Positions 53,304 through 62,592 of a DNA stretch of 64,000 nucleotides are shown one piece after another. The translations under genes were made by a program, and so were the position numbers. A model generated the notes under the pieces. It saw nothing but the letters and a program-made list of their open reading frames with translations. It had not been told where the DNA came from and made no database searches. Position 1 is the first letter of the stretch. The number at the start of each line of letters is the position of its first letter. The DNA comes from Algoriphagus sp. (GTDB lineage Bacteria > Bacteroidota > Bacteroidia > Cytophagales > Cyclobacteriaceae). The stretch is from assembly GCF_030694375.1 (NCBI RefSeq), contig NZ_JAUXYL010000051.1:1-64000 (forward strand), in the 5' to 3' direction.

Positions 53304-54236
53304 TCAATTAAACTCGAGGTTGATACTGCCCCCGGAGCTATGCATTGTCACCGGAATCCCTCCTCCGTTGATCTTGCCTAAAATCCGGTCTTTTTTGATT
53401 TCTCCATCAAAATTTGAAAGCGAGGAGTTTACCCTTCCGCCACTTAAGTCTAGATTCATACCCAATCCTTTGGGGACGATTGCAGTAATACTGCCTCCGC
53501 TGGACTTCATACTCAGTGATTTTTCGACGCTGGAGAGCTCCGCTTTGATAGATCCTCCACTGGAATTTACATTGATACTACCTCTGATAGCTGCGAGATT
53601 TACGCTTCCACCCGAACTTCCCACTATCAAATCTCCGGTAAGTCCATCGACTTTGGTGGAACCTCCACTGGTCTGCACCTCTACCCCACCTATGAAGTTT
53701 TCAACTCGAAATGATCCCCCTGAACTTCGGGTTTTGAGATTCCCTTCACTGTTGAGTACGGTGATACTTCCACCGCTCGTCGCAATATCTTGATTCCCTT
53801 TCAGTCCAGCTATCGCAATTGACCCCCCACTGGATTGAAATTTGGAAGACATTTCTTTGGGCACTTGGATTTTAAAGGACAGGTTAATTTTGCTTCGCAT
53901 GCTGTGATTTTTCCTTTTTACAATCAGCGAAATAGTATTGCCGCTTTGGCTGATATTGATGGTATAGTTTTCAAGTTCCTTTTTTACTGCGGCATTTTCT
54001 GTCTCCATTTCTTTCCCGTCCAGTTTCACATACATGTCCACCACGACGCTATTGCCACTTGCTCCAGTGACGGAGAAAGCAGATCCTGAGGTTTCTACAT
54101 GGAGATTACCGGCTCCATTGAGAGTAAATTTCTTAGTGAGGTAGGGATCCACTCTAAACTCAGCTGCAAAAGCAGTGAGTTGCAGCGAAAGAAAAACAAG
54201 GAGCGTAATTACGAAGGTTGTTTTCAGAAGATTCAT
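53304..54236 (-). CDS. DUF4097-family beta-repeat protein, exported
   Basis: 310 residues with a signal peptide ending F-A-A-E. The mature protein is built of repeated beta-strand rungs punctuated by S-S-G-G-S at least seven times (for example S-S-G-G-S-I-A-I-A, S-S-G-G-S-F-R-V-E, S-S-G-G-S-V-N-L-A), as in the DUF4097/adhesin-head GIN family, probably a right-handed beta-solenoid in the periplasm or at the surface. Function unknown. First gene of an operon with permeases 5, 4, 3 and 2; the promoter-like TGGCAC lies only about 45 bp before its ATG, so it may report envelope state or help the transporters. Confidence 0.85.
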   Translation of the reverse strand: MNLLKTTFVITLLVFLSLQLTAFAAEFRVDPYLTKKFTLNGAGNLHVETSGSAFSVTGASGNSVVVDMYVKLDGKEMETENAAVKKELENYTINISQSGNTISLIVKRKNHSMRSKINLSFKIQVPKEMSSKFQSSGGSIAIAGLKGNQDIATSGGSITVLNSEGNLKTRSSGGSFRVENFIGGVEVQTSGGSTKVDGLTGDLIVGSSGGSVNLAAIRGSINVNSSGGSIKAELSSVEKSLSMKSSGGSITAIVPKGLGMNLDLSGGRVNSSLSNFDGEIKKDRILGKINGGGIPVTMHSSGGSINLEFN

Positions 54237-54269
54237 AATGTTGGAGTTATTCGGTTCTATTTATTTATT

Positions 54270-54286
54270 TACCTACTATTGTGCCA
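54270..54286 (-). promoter_or_regulatory. Sigma-54-like promoter candidate, DUF4097-permease operon
   Basis: Coding strand TGGCAC-AATAG-TAGG: exact -24 consensus, imperfect -12 (GG instead of GC). A T-run (TTTTTTAA) precedes it as at the other two sites. About 45 bp before the ATG of the DUF4097 gene. Confidence 0.5.
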
Positions 54287-54345
54287 TTAAAAAAGGCGGA
54301 TTGACCACTCTAAATGGACTTTTTAAGAATTTCTGCTAGTTAGCT

Positions 54346-54361
54346 CGGACATTTTTGTTCG
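54346..54361. promoter_or_regulatory. Conserved 16-bp palindrome, site 2
   Basis: CGGACATTTTTGTTCG, one arm base different from site 1. Start-to-start distance to the plus-strand GTGCCA is 65 bp. Flanks on the right also agree with the other sites (ATTACGGG / CTGGCGG / ATGACGG). Confidence 0.7.
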
Positions 54362-54813
54362 ATTACGGGCGGATTGTTTAGATCCCTGTAGGCACTGCTT
54401 TTAATGTGATTGTCTCCTTGACCCGCCATCCCAAGAATTTTAACCCTGTTAAACCTCAATTCCCGCAGTCTATTTTTTTAAATTTCATTTAAGAACCGGA
54501 GTATCAATCCTTGATGGATCCGGTCGAAATTCCACTCTTACATTTTACCATTGAAGTAACCAATCACCTAATTTTCTATTGTCTTGTGTCTAACGTCTTG
54601 TAACTAAAATCAAACCTCCAGCCTTTACTAAAATCACCTCTATACCCTTTTAAGAAGATTCGTTTTCAAAATGAAATCTGTAGACTATGGGGAGTTGTCC
54701 TTCTCCGGTCGTCCGACTTCGGTTTCCTGTCTTGACACCAGATACTTGCACCTTGTTTCACTTCTTGCCTTGATACTTTCATCTTGGCTCTAGATAAGAC
54801 TCGACACTTTCAG
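54362..54813. other. Rest of the 577-bp gap; 7-bp array near permease 6 stop
   Basis: No gene. Heptamer-like text is at 54580-54610 (TTGTCTT/GTGTCTA/ACGTCTT) and again at 54725-54813 (CTTGACA, CTTGCAC, CTTGTTT, TGCCTTG, CATCTTG) ending at the permease 6 stop. The middle part shows nothing I recognise. Confidence 0.55.
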
Positions 54814-57192
54814 CTACTCATTTTTAAGAGTTTCTACGGGATTCTTAATTGCTGCTTTGAAAGACTCAATTCCCACTGTTAGGATTGCGACGACAAGGGC
54901 AAAGACTCCGGCAATACCGAAATACCACCATTCTATTTCCACTTTGTAGGCGAATTCCTTAAGCCAAATCGTGCCTGAAAAATAGGCTATCGGTATGGCT
55001 AACACCATGGCAAATAAGATCAGCAGAACAAAATCCAAGGATAGCATCCTCACGATACTGTTTACCGATGCGCCCATCACTTTGCGAACACCCACCTCCT
55101 TTTCTCGTGATTCAGCATTGAAAGCGGCCAGTCCAAACAGGCCTATGCAGGAGACAAAGATGGAGAGCGATGCCCCCGCAGTGATCATTTGTTTCCATTT
55201 AGCTTCGCGTTCATAGCGCTTCAGATTGCTTTCTTCTTCAAAACTGTAATCAAATGGCATAAAAGGAACATGAGTGCGAAACACCGATTCAATCTTTTTA
55301 ATTGTCTCTGCTGAATACCCATCATTAAGCTTGATGAAAAGCGACTCCAACTGATATTGTGGATCCTGTGTAAGCACCAAGGGGCTGATTTTTTCCTTCA
55401 ATGATGCAAAATGGTAATCTCTGATCACCCCAATCACTTTCATTTTCTTGTTTTTCCAGTCAAAATCTACCTCTTGACCTTCTCCGCTTGCCCAACCTAC
55501 CTGCTTCAAAAATGCCTCATTGACAATGATGGATTCATCTGGATCTGTGCTGAATGCGGAGGAAAAGTTTCGCCCCTCGACCAATTCGATCTCAAGGGTA
55601 CTTAAGAAATTGTCATCCACCCCGATATAGCCAAACTCAATATTTTCATTATTGACTTTTGCCAAAGTTCCGTTATAGTTGCCATTATAAGCACCTACAG
55701 ACGATACTTCTGCCATAGTTTGAAGCTCCTGTTTGACAGCATCTAGCGCAGCAGCATTTCCCCGAAATCCATTCACCTTCATCACGCCTTTGTCCTCATA
55801 GCCCAAATCAAGGGATGTCAAAAAATTGAATTGGGAGAAAATCAAAATTGTACCTACCACCAAGCAAATCGAAAGCGTGAATTGGAAGACTACAAGGCCT
55901 TTGGTTAAGAAGTTTTGTTTAAAAAGCTTAGCCCTTTTTTGTATCGTTTCATAAGGGTCAAAACCAGAAAGAACCAATGCAGGATAAAATCCAGCTACCA
56001 ATCCAGTCACAATCAATAAACCGAAAAAGGCTACTATGAGCTCAAAATCCATTAGATAACTCAATGACAATTGCTTATCTGAAAGCACATTGAATACAGG
56101 TAGCACAAACTGGCAAAGCACAAGTGCCATTAAAAACGCTATCAAGGTGATCAGGAATGATTCAGTCAAAAACTGAAAGATCAACTGACCTCTGTGACCT
56201 CCGATAACCTTACGGATCCCGATCTCTTTAGCCCGTTTCAAGGAACGTGCAACTGCAAGGTTAACAAAATTGATGCAGGCTATGAATAGGATAAAAAACC
56301 CGATACCACCCAGAATGTAGGAATAAATCGGATTGCTGGTTCGTGTAATTCCATTCCGATCACTATCCAGCCCGGTATCCATATGAATATCAAGAAATGC
56401 CTGTAAACTGAAACTCACTTTTTGGTCAAATCTGGGAGCATTGGCAAGTTCTTCTGCCACATTACCTTCAAAAATTCGAGTCATTTTTGCTCCAACCTGA
56501 TTCGGATCTGCGTCCGGATAAAGCAACACAAAAGTATTCAGGTAAAAGCCCAACCATTCGTCGGAGGTCCATCCTTGTGCCTCTTGCCAGGCAAATGATA
56601 TCATACTATCAAATTGCAAGGTGGAGTTTTGCGGAATAGTGTTGACAACTCCGGTTACCACAAATGACTCAAACTGATCATTGACCTTAAGTTCTACCAC
56701 TTTGCCGAGGGCATCACTGGTACCGAAATAGTTTTCAGCCATTTCTTTTGTCAGAACAATTGAGCCGATGTCGGAAAAGACAGTTTTGGGATTACCATGG
56801 ATCAAGGGCAATGAAAAAATCTCGAAGAACCAAGGATCTGCAAAAAGCACAGTGGCATTAAGTAATTCATCTCCTTTCTTGATGACAAATGGCTGAGATT
56901 GAGTCCGAACAATCTCCCGGATTTCAGGAATTTCTTCCTTAAAAGTGGAACCATGTATCGAATTGGTACTAGCAATAGTCATTGAATCATTCGGTGAAAC
57001 CATGGTAACTTTGATGCGATAGAGATCATTTCCATTTTCCTGAAATCTGTCAAAAGACAATTCATCTTTCACATACAAAAGGATCAGAATACAGCAGGTT
57101 AGTCCAAGAGCCAATCCCCCCATATTGACTAAAGAGAAAACTTTACTTTTGAGCAAATTTCTCCAGGCGATTTTGATATAGTTTTTGAGCAT
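54814..57192 (-). CDS. FtsX/MacB-core ABC permease 6
   Basis: 792 residues. N-terminus M-L-K-N-Y-I-K-I-A-W-R-N-L. First coupling segment F-V-N-L-A-V-A-R-S-L-K-R-A-K-E-I-G-I-R-K-V-I-G-G, second K-E-V-G-V-R-K-V-M-G-A. C-terminus N-P-V-E-T-L-K-N-E. Last of the three permease genes in the operon that starts at 62376; a 577-bp gap with a new promoter separates it from the next operon. Confidence 0.9.
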   Translation of the reverse strand: MLKNYIKIAWRNLLKSKVFSLVNMGGLALGLTCCILILLYVKDELSFDRFQENGNDLYRIKVTMVSPNDSMTIASTNSIHGSTFKEEIPEIREIVRTQSQPFVIKKGDELLNATVLFADPWFFEIFSLPLIHGNPKTVFSDIGSIVLTKEMAENYFGTSDALGKVVELKVNDQFESFVVTGVVNTIPQNSTLQFDSMISFAWQEAQGWTSDEWLGFYLNTFVLLYPDADPNQVGAKMTRIFEGNVAEELANAPRFDQKVSFSLQAFLDIHMDTGLDSDRNGITRTSNPIYSYILGGIGFFILFIACINFVNLAVARSLKRAKEIGIRKVIGGHRGQLIFQFLTESFLITLIAFLMALVLCQFVLPVFNVLSDKQLSLSYLMDFELIVAFFGLLIVTGLVAGFYPALVLSGFDPYETIQKRAKLFKQNFLTKGLVVFQFTLSICLVVGTILIFSQFNFLTSLDLGYEDKGVMKVNGFRGNAAALDAVKQELQTMAEVSSVGAYNGNYNGTLAKVNNENIEFGYIGVDDNFLSTLEIELVEGRNFSSAFSTDPDESIIVNEAFLKQVGWASGEGQEVDFDWKNKKMKVIGVIRDYHFASLKEKISPLVLTQDPQYQLESLFIKLNDGYSAETIKKIESVFRTHVPFMPFDYSFEEESNLKRYEREAKWKQMITAGASLSIFVSCIGLFGLAAFNAESREKEVGVRKVMGASVNSIVRMLSLDFVLLILFAMVLAIPIAYFSGTIWLKEFAYKVEIEWWYFGIAGVFALVVAILTVGIESFKAAIKNPVETLKNE

Positions 57193-57224
57193 GGTTTCTA
57201 ATTGGGAATACTTATCCGTCGTCG

Positions 57225-57418
57225 CGGATTGAAAGTTTTAGAATTGGAAAGCGGTTAGGAGGTAAAATTGTAAGGTTTCCTTTGGTCAAGGGCCAAAATC
57301 TATTCAAGCCCTCGTAAATCATATTTCGTAATTCGTAAATTCTTGTCTCATGCTATCTTTCTCTAGCTTCTTGCTTCTAAAATCTTGATACTGATGTCTT
57401 GATACTAGATACTTTCCT
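57225..57418. repeat. 8-bp and 7-bp degenerate arrays between permeases 6 and 7
   Basis: GGATTGAAAGTTTTAGAATTGGAAAGCGGTTAGGAGG-type octamers are at 57225-57290 near the permease 6 start (split here for brevity, period eight), and heptamers TCTTGAT/ACTGATG/TCTTGAT/ACTAGAT/ACTTTCC lie before the permease 7 stop. Confidence 0.6.
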
Positions 57419-59773
57419 TCACTCGCTTTTCAGTGTCTTCGCCGGATTCACCATGGCAGCTTTGATAGCTTGAGAGCTAACTGTTAGAAATGCAATCAAC
57501 AACGCAAGAAGAGCTGTCCCGAAGAACACCTTCCAATCTAGCTCAATCCGATAGTCAAATCCTGCCAACCATTCGCTCATGGCATACCAAGTAATGGGCA
57601 CACCGATCAGCATGGCGATCAGCACCAGTTTGGTAAATTCTCCGGAAAGTAAAAGCACCAATCCCTTCACGGAAGCTCCTAGCACTTTTCTTACAGAAAT
57701 CTCTTTGCTGCGCTGCTCTGCAATAAATGCTGCCAAACCAAACAGCCCCAAACAGGAAATCAAGATTGCCAGTACAGAGAACACGGTAGTTAGCGACTTG
57801 ACTTGCTGTTGATCTGCAAATTTTCGGGCGTGGACCTCATCGGCAAAAGTATATCCGAATGGCGAACCGGGATTGAATTTCTTAAAAATCGCCTCTAATT
57901 GAGCTATCGTTTCTGGTAAATCGGCTTCAGAAAGGCGGATATGGATAAAGTTCTGCTCGATCTGAGGCCCAAAAATCAGGATCCCGCCCGGCTTACCAAA
58001 TGGAGAATCGATGATAAAATCCTTGACCACGCCGATAACATGATATTCCGCATCGCCGTCTTTGATGATCTCTCCGATAGGATTTTCAAATCCCATAAAT
58101 CCCAAAGCAGTTTCATTAATCAAAACTGAAGAACTATCTGCAGGATTGGTATAAACATCGATATCACGACCTGCAATGAGTTCCAATCCGGCGGTTCTCA
58201 CCACATGGGCATCTGCTCCCATCCGTTGGATTGTAGGCATGAATGCATCATCTTTTCCCTGCCATTTCATCATATTAGTGTCGCTGTATTGTTCGGTGAA
58301 AGGAGAAAAAGTACTGGAAATCGATATCACTCCTGGCAAGGCTTCTACTTCGCCGCGCAGCGCTGAAAAGTTTGTCTTCAGTGATCCCGTCATTTGGTGG
58401 TAAATCAAGTTTTCGGTATTCAACCCAAAGTCTCGGGTTTGGACAAATTGCATTTGATTTCGAATGATCCAGGTACTGGCAATCAAGACCGCCACGATGG
58501 TAAACTGGAAAACTACCAAAGCTTCTCTTGGTTTAAACCAAGTTTTTGTGAAACTCATGTGGGACTTTAAAACCATTGCAGGTCTGAACGAACTCAGTAG
58601 AAATGCAGGATAAGCTCCTGCGAGGCTACCCGTCAGCAATACATATCCAAGAGAAAAAAACCAAAAATAGGGTTGATTATAAGGCAAACTCAGTTCCTTA
58701 CCGATCAATTGATTGAATCCCGGAAAAGTCAGGGTGATCATCAACAAAGCCAAGACATATGCTGCCACAGAAATCAAAACAGATTCAGCGAGAAATTGAG
58801 CAATCAGCATGCTCCGGTCAGCACCGGAAACTTTTCGGATGCCTACCTCTTTGGCTCGTTTTTCACTTTGAGCCGTGCTGAGGTTGACAAAATTGACGCA
58901 AGCGATCAGCAGGATGACAATTCCTACCAGACCAAACATCCGGATCAGATCTATTCTTCCACCAACCGATTTTCCATTTTCAAATTCGCTCTTTAGATGA
59001 AGATAAGATATCGGAAACAGAAAATCACTCGTGTTTTTGATATCTGCATTTCGAAGAGAGAAATCTTTGAATTTCTCATTGAATGTGGTCAAATCGGTTC
59101 CAGGTGCCAGCATCGCAAAAGTCCGGCAGTTATTGTTTCCCCAAAAATCTCCCGCCCAGCCCATTACTTCCATCTTTTTGAAGGGAAGAAAAGCCGTGAA
59201 CCGAAAATCAGTGTTTTGGGGTAAATCTTCTATCACAGCCTTAACCTCAAAATCTAATTGAGACTCAACTTTGACTGATTTTCCAATTGGAGAATCTTCT
59301 CCAAACAGCTTTTTGGCAACCGATTTGGTCAACACGATATTATCCGGAGATTTCAAAGCCTCTATGGGATCCCCCTCCATAACTTGGAAACTGAACATCT
59401 CAAAAAAGCCGGGATCAACAAACGAGACTTGCTCGTAGAAACTTTTCTCTCCTACCGCCAAGACCATTGGATCCCATTCCGTAACATGTGTCACTGCTTC
59501 TACCTCAGGATATTGCTCTTTCAGCGCAGGAGCATAGGGTGTTGGTGTATAGTCCCAACTCAATACATTTTCTTGATTCACATTCGTGCGCCAGACGGCA
59601 TAGATCCGATCAGACTTTTCGTAAGAACTGTCAACAGAAAATTCAAAATGAATCCAAACCATAATCAGAACTGATGCTGCCATACCCACAGCCAATCCAA
59701 AAATATTGATCAAAGCAAATCCTTTTTTTCTGATAAGGTTTCTCCAGGCGATTTTGAGGTAGTTTTTGATCAT
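57419..59773 (-). CDS. FtsX/MacB-core ABC permease 7
   Basis: 784 residues, the shortest complete one. N-terminus M-I-K-N-Y-L-K-I-A-W-R-N-L. First coupling segment F-V-N-L-S-T-A-Q-S-E-K-R-A-K-E-V-G-I-R-K-V-S-G-A, second K-E-I-S-V-R-K-V-L-G-A. C-terminus N-P-A-K-T-L-K-S-E. The periplasmic core contains W-T-x-x-V-N-type aromatic patches (Y-A-V-W-R-T-N-V-N). Middle gene of the permease 8-7-6 operon, 149 bp from permease 8. Confidence 0.9.
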   Translation of the reverse strand: MIKNYLKIAWRNLIRKKGFALINIFGLAVGMAASVLIMVWIHFEFSVDSSYEKSDRIYAVWRTNVNQENVLSWDYTPTPYAPALKEQYPEVEAVTHVTEWDPMVLAVGEKSFYEQVSFVDPGFFEMFSFQVMEGDPIEALKSPDNIVLTKSVAKKLFGEDSPIGKSVKVESQLDFEVKAVIEDLPQNTDFRFTAFLPFKKMEVMGWAGDFWGNNNCRTFAMLAPGTDLTTFNEKFKDFSLRNADIKNTSDFLFPISYLHLKSEFENGKSVGGRIDLIRMFGLVGIVILLIACVNFVNLSTAQSEKRAKEVGIRKVSGADRSMLIAQFLAESVLISVAAYVLALLMITLTFPGFNQLIGKELSLPYNQPYFWFFSLGYVLLTGSLAGAYPAFLLSSFRPAMVLKSHMSFTKTWFKPREALVVFQFTIVAVLIASTWIIRNQMQFVQTRDFGLNTENLIYHQMTGSLKTNFSALRGEVEALPGVISISSTFSPFTEQYSDTNMMKWQGKDDAFMPTIQRMGADAHVVRTAGLELIAGRDIDVYTNPADSSSVLINETALGFMGFENPIGEIIKDGDAEYHVIGVVKDFIIDSPFGKPGGILIFGPQIEQNFIHIRLSEADLPETIAQLEAIFKKFNPGSPFGYTFADEVHARKFADQQQVKSLTTVFSVLAILISCLGLFGLAAFIAEQRSKEISVRKVLGASVKGLVLLLSGEFTKLVLIAMLIGVPITWYAMSEWLAGFDYRIELDWKVFFGTALLALLIAFLTVSSQAIKAAMVNPAKTLKSE

Positions 59774-59779
59774 TTTCAG

Positions 59780-59922
59780 AGTATTTAAAGATTGGAAAAT
59801 TTCAAAATTGGAAGATTCGAAGATTTGGGTTAAAAAGCTTAAGGGTTATTAGTTGTTAGTTATTGGTTATTGATTCCGAAATCCCAACTCCGAAATCTTG
59901 TTTCTTGTCTCTTGCTCCTTGC
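59780..59922. repeat. 8-bp and 7-bp degenerate arrays between permeases 7 and 8
   Basis: Octamer-like GGGTTATT/AGTTGTTA/GTTATTGG at 59835-59868, then GATTCCGAAATCCCAAC and heptamers ATCTTGT/TTCTTGT/CTCTTGC/TCCTTGC to the permease 8 stop. Confidence 0.6.
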
Positions 59923-62376
59923 CTACTCACTCCTTAAAAGCTTCGTAGGATTAACCCAAGCAGATTTAACCGTCTCAAAACTCACGATCGCAACAGAGAA
60001 TAGTACTCCCACCAGCAGTGAAAGGAGAAAGACTCCCACGCCGATGCTGGTCTTGACAGCAAAATCCTCCAGCCAAAGACTCATTAAGTAGTAGCTTGCC
60101 GGGATGGAAATTGCGACCCCAATCAGCGTAATCCGGATAAACTGCTTATTGAAAAGCAGGGAAATCTCTGTCGTGGTGGCACCCATTACCCGACGGATTC
60201 CGATTTCCTTCAACCGGGATGAAATTGCCAAAGAAGCCATGGCAAAAAGTCCCATTCCTGCAATAATCAAGGCTACGATAGATGCCAAAGTCACCAAGGA
60301 ACTCAAACTGTTCGCCTGAACATATTCCGCAGCAATCTGGTCCTCTACAAATGAATAACTAAACGGGTCAGAACCGTAAAGATCCTTCCATACTTTCTCT
60401 ATTTTGGAGATAAAGGCCTGTTTGTCTTCAGCTTTTACTTTGATATAGACCTTGGCGATCATCTGATCTTCCATGGTCAGATTTCTCATTCCCTGAAAGA
60501 AATTTTCCGGCTTCATGACCAAAATTGCCGGCTCAACGGGCTGAAAAAGGCTCTCGTAGTGAAAATCTTTTACCACTCCCACTGCCCTGTTTTCTCCAAA
60601 TGGACGCTCACTCTGCAAACTTTTCCCAAATACTTCATCCCAAGCCAAGGCTTTTTTCATTGATTCATTTAGAATAAATGCATTACTCTGATCTGATGGA
60701 GTGGCAAGGGAGAAATTTCGGCCTTCCAAAACTTCCAGTTCAAAGAAATCCACATAATCTTCATCCACAATATTGAGATGGAAGTCAATCCCGGAGTCTT
60801 TGCCCGGCTCTCTGAAACCCACCGAAAACCAAGCATTATCCCCATACATTGCGGTAGCCATTGCCACATTGGAAACTTCCGGGAATTTTCTCAGCTCATT
60901 TTTGAAGGGTTGCGCATAGGAAAAACTTTTGTCAATCTGATCCAAAAGTCCCTGTGCGGCAGGAGGTGGCACCATCACTTGAATGATGTCATCCTTGGCA
61001 GCACCTAAATCATAATTCTCCACAGTCTTCATCTGCCGCACCATCACCAGGGTACAGGTAATCAGCATCATGGATATGAAAAACTGAAATGCCAGCATGC
61101 TCATACGAAGATTTTGCTTCCCAAATTTGAGACTGAGGCCTGACTTCAAAACTTGAACAGGGCGAAACGAAGCAAGAAATAGGGAAGGATACGCCCCTGC
61201 CAAAAATGCAATGACCAGACCAATCACCAGCAATATCATCACCTGGTCCAATGAAAAATTCAAAGAGAGTTGTGTTTGCATCAGGGAATTGAAAACAGGC
61301 AAAAGAAGTCCTGCCAACAAAAGCCCCAAACCCAAAGAGAGCACAGTGAGAATCACAGACTCGGCCATAAATTGACCGAAAAGCTGTCCCGCGCCTGCAC
61401 CCATACTTTTTCTTACGCCAACTTCTTTGGCTCGGCTTGCTGAATTGCCAATCGCCATCGTGGTGAAGTTGATGCAGGCGATCAGGATGATCAAACCTGC
61501 GATTCCGGCCAAAATCCATAAAATTCGAGGATTGACTACAGCTGCTATTCCCGTTGGGATCTCAGGGTTTAAATGAATATCGGTCATGGACTGAGTTCCG
61601 AAGCCATAGTTTGCAGCTTCCTGTTGATCCTGAAAAGTTCTGGCAATAAAGTCCTTGGTTTGTTTTTCAAAAGTCTCAGGAGTCATCCCATTTTTAAACT
61701 TCGCATACCCATCCCCAAAAGACATGTACCAATGCGTACGCATATTTTCCGGAAATTGGATTTCCAGATTGGAATCATGCATGAGGATTTCATAGCTGAG
61801 ACTGGAATTTGCGGGGGCATTTTCGATGATACCGACTACTGAATAGTTGAGCAATTCATCCGTTATCCGCACTTGCAACTCTTTGCCGACAGGATCTTCG
61901 TCTCCAAAAAATCGGGCGGCGGCAAGTTCAGAAAGCACTATTCCTCCCCGCTCGTCCGCTGTTTTGGGATAGACGCCTTTCAGTATTTTGTATCCGAACA
62001 TTTCAAAAAAGTCGGAACTGACCATCGTCACAGACTGATTGAACCCGTCGCCATTGGCTCTCTTTACCAAAAAGTTGTTGGGGACGAAATTGGTGTAATC
62101 AACCTGATCGGCCATATTCTCCTCAATGACTGGCTGAAGGGCCAATGGCAAAGAAGGGAAACGAACCTCGCCTTGGTCTCCGTTTTGAACTCTCAGAATC
62201 CGATAAAGCGATTCGCTTTCAGGATGAAAAGAATCAAAACTCAGGTGAAACTGCACGTAAAAAAACAACAAAATCGTCACGGCTACTCCTACAGTCAAAC
62301 CGATCAAATTGATCAGGGTGTAGGATTTGTGTTTCAGAAGATTACGGAATCCGACTTTCAGATAATTGATCCACAT
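59923..62376 (-). CDS. FtsX/MacB-core ABC permease 8
   Basis: 817 residues. N-terminus M-W-I-N-Y-L-K-V-G-F-R-N-L. First coupling segment F-T-T-M-A-I-G-N-S-A-S-R-A-K-E-V-G-V-R-K-S-M-G-A, second K-E-I-G-I-R-R-V-M-G-A (Arg for Lys). C-terminus N-P-T-K-L-L-R-S-E. Closest to permease 4 by shared motifs. First gene of an operon with permeases 7 and 6; a TGGCAC element lies about 88 bp before the ATG and the palindrome a further 65 bp upstream. Confidence 0.9.
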   Translation of the reverse strand: MWINYLKVGFRNLLKHKSYTLINLIGLTVGVAVTILLFFYVQFHLSFDSFHPESESLYRILRVQNGDQGEVRFPSLPLALQPVIEENMADQVDYTNFVPNNFLVKRANGDGFNQSVTMVSSDFFEMFGYKILKGVYPKTADERGGIVLSELAAARFFGDEDPVGKELQVRITDELLNYSVVGIIENAPANSSLSYEILMHDSNLEIQFPENMRTHWYMSFGDGYAKFKNGMTPETFEKQTKDFIARTFQDQQEAANYGFGTQSMTDIHLNPEIPTGIAAVVNPRILWILAGIAGLIILIACINFTTMAIGNSASRAKEVGVRKSMGAGAGQLFGQFMAESVILTVLSLGLGLLLAGLLLPVFNSLMQTQLSLNFSLDQVMILLVIGLVIAFLAGAYPSLFLASFRPVQVLKSGLSLKFGKQNLRMSMLAFQFFISMMLITCTLVMVRQMKTVENYDLGAAKDDIIQVMVPPPAAQGLLDQIDKSFSYAQPFKNELRKFPEVSNVAMATAMYGDNAWFSVGFREPGKDSGIDFHLNIVDEDYVDFFELEVLEGRNFSLATPSDQSNAFILNESMKKALAWDEVFGKSLQSERPFGENRAVGVVKDFHYESLFQPVEPAILVMKPENFFQGMRNLTMEDQMIAKVYIKVKAEDKQAFISKIEKVWKDLYGSDPFSYSFVEDQIAAEYVQANSLSSLVTLASIVALIIAGMGLFAMASLAISSRLKEIGIRRVMGATTTEISLLFNKQFIRITLIGVAISIPASYYLMSLWLEDFAVKTSIGVGVFLLSLLVGVLFSVAIVSFETVKSAWVNPTKLLRSE

Positions 62377-62452
62377 AGCAAGAAAAATTAATTTATTGGT
62401 TTAGCTCAAATCAAAGGGCCTTGAATGATTGCACTTTCGATCACGCTCTCTT

Positions 62453-62469
62453 TTTCCACTTTTGTGCCA
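62453..62469 (-). promoter_or_regulatory. Sigma-54-like promoter candidate, permease 8-7-6 operon
   Basis: Coding strand TGGCAC-AAAAG-TGGAA: exact -24 consensus, imperfect -12 (GA for GC). A TTTTTTC run stands directly upstream. Confidence 0.5.
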
Positions 62470-62471
62470 TG

Positions 62472-62500
62472 AAAAAAGCCCAAAATCAAGCGATTTGGGC
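62472..62500 (-). terminator. Terminator of the upstream permease operon
   Basis: GCCCAAATC-type hairpin (nine pairs with one bulged A, loop of four) followed on the minus strand by six T's. It would end transcription of the permease 9 unit just before the next promoter. Confidence 0.8.
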
Positions 62501-62528
62501 CCTTTACAGTTTTTTCAGCAGAATACTC

Positions 62529-62544
62529 CGAACATTTTTGTCCG
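62529..62544. promoter_or_regulatory. Conserved 16-bp palindrome, site 3
   Basis: CGAACATTTTTGTCCG, the third copy. It differs from site 1 by one base in the right arm. Start-to-start distance to the plus-strand GTGCCA is 65 bp, as at site 2. Confidence 0.7.
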
Positions 62545-62592
62545 ATGACGGTCGATTATTAGATCAGATAAGTCAGACACAAAGTTCCTCAT

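Noticed and set aside
40415..59922. CRISPR-like arrays
   Set aside because: The repeats are 7-8 bp, contiguous and degenerate without spacers; no cas genes are present.
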